DNA of 54,139 nt from positions 1 to 54,139 of the forward strand of contig JAFLSX010000011.1 in NCBI GenBank assembly GCA_022510705.1. Direction: 5' to 3'. Origin of the DNA: Lachnospiraceae bacterium. GTDB lineage: Bacteria > Bacillota > Clostridia > Lachnospirales > Lachnospiraceae. The translations under genes and the position numbers were made by a program. The notes beneath the pieces are model-generated. The model made no database searches. It was given only the letters and a program-made list of their open reading frames with translations, and was not told where the DNA came from. Positions 51,518 to 54,139 of this stretch are shown piece after piece (position 1 is the stretch's first letter; each line of letters starts with the position of its first letter).

Positions 51518-53134
51518 TTAAAAGCTATGCAGCAGTCCGTTTATTCCCTCTTCTTTAAAGATTTGTTTATAGTAACCGATCTCATCGAATATCAGCTCGT
51601 CGATGACCTGCATACCCAAAAGCTCCACTGCGGCACGGTCATCGGTGAGCAGGTATTCGCTTTTTTCATATCTTACCATATTCTCCGCTGCCCTGACCAT
51701 CAAAGCCTGCAACCCGGGACTGTCCAAGGTTTCCGCCTTTTTTGTAAAATTATCCATGACAGAGGAATCCATAAAGGCAAATAACTCTCTGTTGGTGGTT
51801 CCCGGCACATTCACCGTATACACATCGGGAAATACACTGGCAATGGTATCCGAGAGGTATTGATTGATATTCCCCTCTTTATCCGTATGCATATTCATAT
51901 TCACGACCATGACACCGTCTTCTTTCAAATGGTCTTTTACCAGCGTAAAAAATTCTACGGAAGACATCTGAAAAGGAATGGTAATATCTTGATAGGCATC
52001 TACCATGATGACGTCATACTTTTCCTCTATGGCGTTTAAATACGCCCGGCCGTCATAGGTCACCACTTCAATATCTGCGGGCAGATCAAAATACTGTCCG
52101 GCCAGATCCGTAATTTTCTGGTCGATTTCCACCCCTTCTATCTCCACATCCCCAAAGTACTGTCTGCACTGCCTGGCAAAGGTACCGGTGCCCATGCCCA
52201 GTACCAGAATTTTTGCATCTTCTTTTTCGGCAACCCCTCCCATGACCGGTGCTGCCAGCGCATAATCATAATACATACCTGTCAGGGAATCGTCTTTCAT
52301 CATAATGGACTGTACGCCAAAAAGCACATTGGTGGAAAGAATGACCCTGTCCTCATCTTCTTTTACCTGCAGATAGTTATAGATGGATTCTCCTTCAAAT
52401 ACCAGCCCGCTCTCCCAAAAAGCAAACCGGCTGCCGACACCAAGGCCACAGCAGAGCAGGTACAGCACTATGCTCACCGCACAGGCTGCTCCCTTCTTTT
52501 TGGGGCTGCCAAAGCCGGTGCTGATAAAATAAATAAGTCCCAGAACTAACAGGATACCTGCAAAGAGCAAAAAGGTAACGGAAGTACCCACTGCCGGGAT
52601 GGTGACAAAAGTGGGAACAAAGGTACCGATAATGCTGCCGATAGTATTGAATGCACCCAGTGTGCCCACCGTCCTGCCGCTGTCATCTAAGCTGTCCACC
52701 GTGTATTTCACTAGTGAAGGTGTTACGGTACCCAGTAAGAATAAGGGAAACACAAAGATAACCATGCAGGCTAAAAAGGCCGCCCAGATCAAAAAATTCT
52801 GGTTGACTGCCAAAATCAGGATACCCGATATACCCAGAATAATATACTTACCTAAAAAAGGGATGGCTGCTATCCATACTGCAGCAATTAAAATCCTGAT
52901 ATAGAGCTTGTCCGGATTGGGATTTTTATCTGCACTCTTGCCTCCCCAGACATTACCCAACGCCATCGCTATCATAATGGTGCCTATGATGATGGTCCAT
53001 ACGATCTGGGAAGAGCTGAAATACGGGGCCAACAGACGGCTTGCGCCAAGTTCCACCGCCATGACGGACATTCCCGCAAAGAACTCCGTCATATAGAGAT
53101 AATATTTATTTTTTAAAATCTTCTTATTTTGCAT
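51518..53134 (-). CDS. MFS-like membrane protein fused to a spermidine-synthase-type methyltransferase-fold domain
   Basis: This protein of about 538 residues has an N-terminal half (about 1-240) of seven to eight helices (FFAGMSVMAVELGASRLLAPYFSSSQIVWTIIIG, GTVTPSLVKYTVDS, GAFNTIGSIIGTFVPTF). The cytosolic half has the spermidine-synthase-like core ILVLGMGTGTFARQCRQYFGDVEIEGVEID and DVIMVDAYQDITIPFQMSSVEFF. The catalytic Asp is retained (VDAYQD), but the putrescine-site motif is not clear. Fused MFS/spermidine-synthase proteins are widespread and poorly characterised. The track start is a GTG (53188); ATG 53134 is preferred. Confidence 0.85.
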   Translation of the reverse strand: MQNKKILKNKYYLYMTEFFAGMSVMAVELGASRLLAPYFSSSQIVWTIIIGTIMIAMALGNVWGGKSADKNPNPDKLYIRILIAAVWIAAIPFLGKYIILGISGILILAVNQNFLIWAAFLACMVIFVFPLFLLGTVTPSLVKYTVDSLDDSGRTVGTLGAFNTIGSIIGTFVPTFVTIPAVGTSVTFLLFAGILLVLGLIYFISTGFGSPKKKGAACAVSIVLYLLCCGLGVGSRFAFWESGLVFEGESIYNYLQVKEDEDRVILSTNVLFGVQSIMMKDDSLTGMYYDYALAAPVMGGVAEKEDAKILVLGMGTGTFARQCRQYFGDVEIEGVEIDQKITDLAGQYFDLPADIEVVTYDGRAYLNAIEEKYDVIMVDAYQDITIPFQMSSVEFFTLVKDHLKEDGVMVVNMNMHTDKEGNINQYLSDTIASVFPDVYTVNVPGTTNRELFAFMDSSVMDNFTKKAETLDSPGLQALMVRAAENMVRYEKSEYLLTDDRAAVELLGMQVIDELIFDEIGYYKQIFKEEGINGLLHSF

Positions 53135-53191
53135 TGCGGGTACTATTCCTTTCACGTGGTCTGTAAATATACCTGTTAAGCATAGCACAGA

Positions 53192-53335
53192 TCAGCCTCT
53201 TCCGCAATGACCTCCGCAGCCCTTGCAGTCCCCGCCGCACTGCAGGGATTTTCCGTTCTTTTTGTCCCGAATCATGCTTTTAATCACCAAAGCCACGATT
53301 CCTATTAAAACAACCAATACTACCGCTGTTCCCAT
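53192..53335 (-). CDS. FeoB-associated Cys-rich membrane peptide
   Basis: This gene is too short for the ORF track. Forty-seven residues: an N-terminal membrane helix (MGTAVVLVVLIGIVALVIKSMI), a basic turn, and a Cys-rich tail LQCGGDCKGCGGHCGRG. This matches the small FeoB-associated Cys-rich family (Pfam 12669). It starts 46 bases after the feoB stop behind GAGG and lies on the same strand. It is thought to assist iron uptake, perhaps by binding Fe2+ near the transporter pore (inference). Confidence 0.88.
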   Translation of the reverse strand: MGTAVVLVVLIGIVALVIKSMIRDKKNGKSLQCGGDCKGCGGHCGRG

Positions 53336-53381
53336 AATTACCTCTTTTCTCAAACATCACAGCCTATAGTAACTTTTGCCT

Positions 53382-54139
53382 TTATTTTGCGCGAGCCAGT
53401 TTTCCGCTCACCTTTCGTGTCCGGCTTTCCTTATAGGGCCTGAAAAGGAGATATATAAACCCAATGATCAAAAGGAATGCCGCTACGGAACCGATACCAA
53501 AGGTACCTGCAGAAATCAGCATACCTGCCTGGTATATACAAAGCGCTACAATGTAGGCAAATACACACTGATATCCGATTGCAAACCAAAACCACTTCGC
53601 ATTGTTCATCTCTCTTTTGATAGCTCCCATCGCCGCAAAGCAGGGTGCACACAACAGATTGAATACCAGGAAGGAATATCCCGCAAGCGCGCTCATACTG
53701 CCTGCCAGTGTTGCCCAGATAGCTTCACCGTTATCTCCCAGTTCCTCTATACCTGCAGCCCATTCGGGATACAGAATACCTAAAGTACCTACTACATTTT
53801 CCTTAGCAACCAGACCGGTAACCGCCGCTACCGCAGAGCGCCAATCACCCCAGCCCAAGGGTGTGAATATCCATGCAACAGCATTGCCGATTGCTGCCAG
53901 TATACTGGAATCCAGTTCGGATTCCTCCAACATCCTGAAGGAGCCGTCCACCCAGCCGAAGAAAGAAGTAAACCATACTAAAATGGTGGATAACAGAATA
54001 ATGGTTCCCGCTTTCTTAATGAAAGACCAGCCGCGCTCCCACATGCTTCTGAGTACATTTCCTACGGTAGGAAGATGGTAAGCCGGAAGCTCCATAACAA
54101 AGGGAGCCGGATCCCCTGCAAACATTTTGGTCTTCTTTA
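53382..54139 (-). CDS. feoB: ferrous iron transporter B, C-terminal part (cut by window edge)
   Basis: The frame runs open to the right edge and covers the last 252 residues or so: MFAGDPAPFVMELPAYHLPTVGNVL, the gate-region helices, TGLVAKENVVGTLGILYP, LAGYSFLVFNLLCAPCFAAMGAIKREM and a basic tail. These are the C-terminal Gate/core segments of FeoB; the G-domain lies outside the window. The conserved Cys in LLCAPC is present. The Cys-rich partner gene follows. Confidence 0.94.
   Translation of the reverse strand, partial: KKTKMFAGDPAPFVMELPAYHLPTVGNVLRSMWERGWSFIKKAGTIILLSTILVWFTSFFGWVDGSFRMLEESELDSSILAAIGNAVAWIFTPLGWGDWRSAVAAVTGLVAKENVVGTLGILYPEWAAGIEELGDNGEAIWATLAGSMSALAGYSFLVFNLLCAPCFAAMGAIKREMNNAKWFWFAIGYQCVFAYIVALCIYQAGMLISAGTFGIGSVAAFLLIIGFIYLLFRPYKESRTRKVSGKLARAK

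Noticed and set aside
1-54139. CRISPR array or rRNA operon
   Set aside because: No regularly spaced direct repeats and no rRNA signature sequence were seen anywhere in the window.

Overview
The window looks like chromosome of a Gram-positive anaerobe of the Clostridia, most likely a Lachnospiraceae-type gut bacterium (inference). Supporting this are the strong AAGGAGG ribosome sites, LL-diaminopimelate aminotransferase, a PerR-like regulator paired with a flavin reductase-rubredoxin, a FeoB-associated Cys-rich peptide, MutS2, YhaM, and several OmpR-type two-component pairs. No rRNA genes or CRISPR array are present. One tRNA is present, tRNA-Gly(CCC).

Region 1 (1-5640) is visibly more AT-rich than the rest and reads as an accessory island. 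It holds an ORF running in from the left edge, a decayed stretch with a transposase-like fragment, and a compact minus-strand operon of three genes: a calcineurin-like metallophosphoesterase, a soluble VirD4/TraG-type ATPase, and an all-helical protein. No relaxase or type IV secretion gene is visible. The island stops just beyond the 3' end of rlmD, a gene family known as an integration site for conjugative elements in Firmicutes.

Region 2 (5650-24640) is mostly minus-strand core genome. It runs from rlmD and yhaM through an HtrA-like protein that has lost its catalytic triad, tRNA-Gly and metY. Then come a four-gene ABC/two-component module, an O-antigen-ligase-like membrane protein, an AI-2E-family protein, a pseudouridine synthase and a second two-component pair. 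A plus-strand perR-like operon with its own 7-1-7 operator lies within it. The region ends with a fused corrinoid-activation/adenosyltransferase protein, an oxidoreductase and a YczE-like membrane protein.

Region 3 (24700-29850, plus strand) carries luxS, mtnN (two consecutive steps of SAH recycling), dapL, and an MBOAT acyltransferase with an SGNH/DltD-like partner. Region 4 (29870-31740) is a decayed accessory patch. It holds a frameshifted antitoxin-type HTH gene, a broken minus-strand gene, and a possible toxin-tip/immunity remnant.

Region 5 (31740-45700) contains a FIST-GGDEF cyclase, GtrA, a polar amino-acid ABC transporter, a 2-hydroxyacid dehydrogenase and pgi on the minus strand. 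On the plus strand it has a TSCPD protein, murG, mutS2 and a third two-component pair.

Region 6 (45760-54139) is rich in envelope-sensing genes. It contains a propeller/solute-binding lipoprotein and a Cys-rich, lipobox-containing, repeat-bearing protein translationally coupled to a radical SAM activase-like enzyme. Next is a membrane-tethered MerR regulator with an extracellular propeller and a CueR-like operator in its own promoter. A fused MFS/spermidine-synthase-like protein and a feoB fragment with its Cys-rich partner close the window.

The best candidates for something undescribed are the phosphoesterase/VirD4-like/helical operon, the Cys-rich lipoprotein plus radical SAM pair, and the MerR-TM-propeller one-component regulator.
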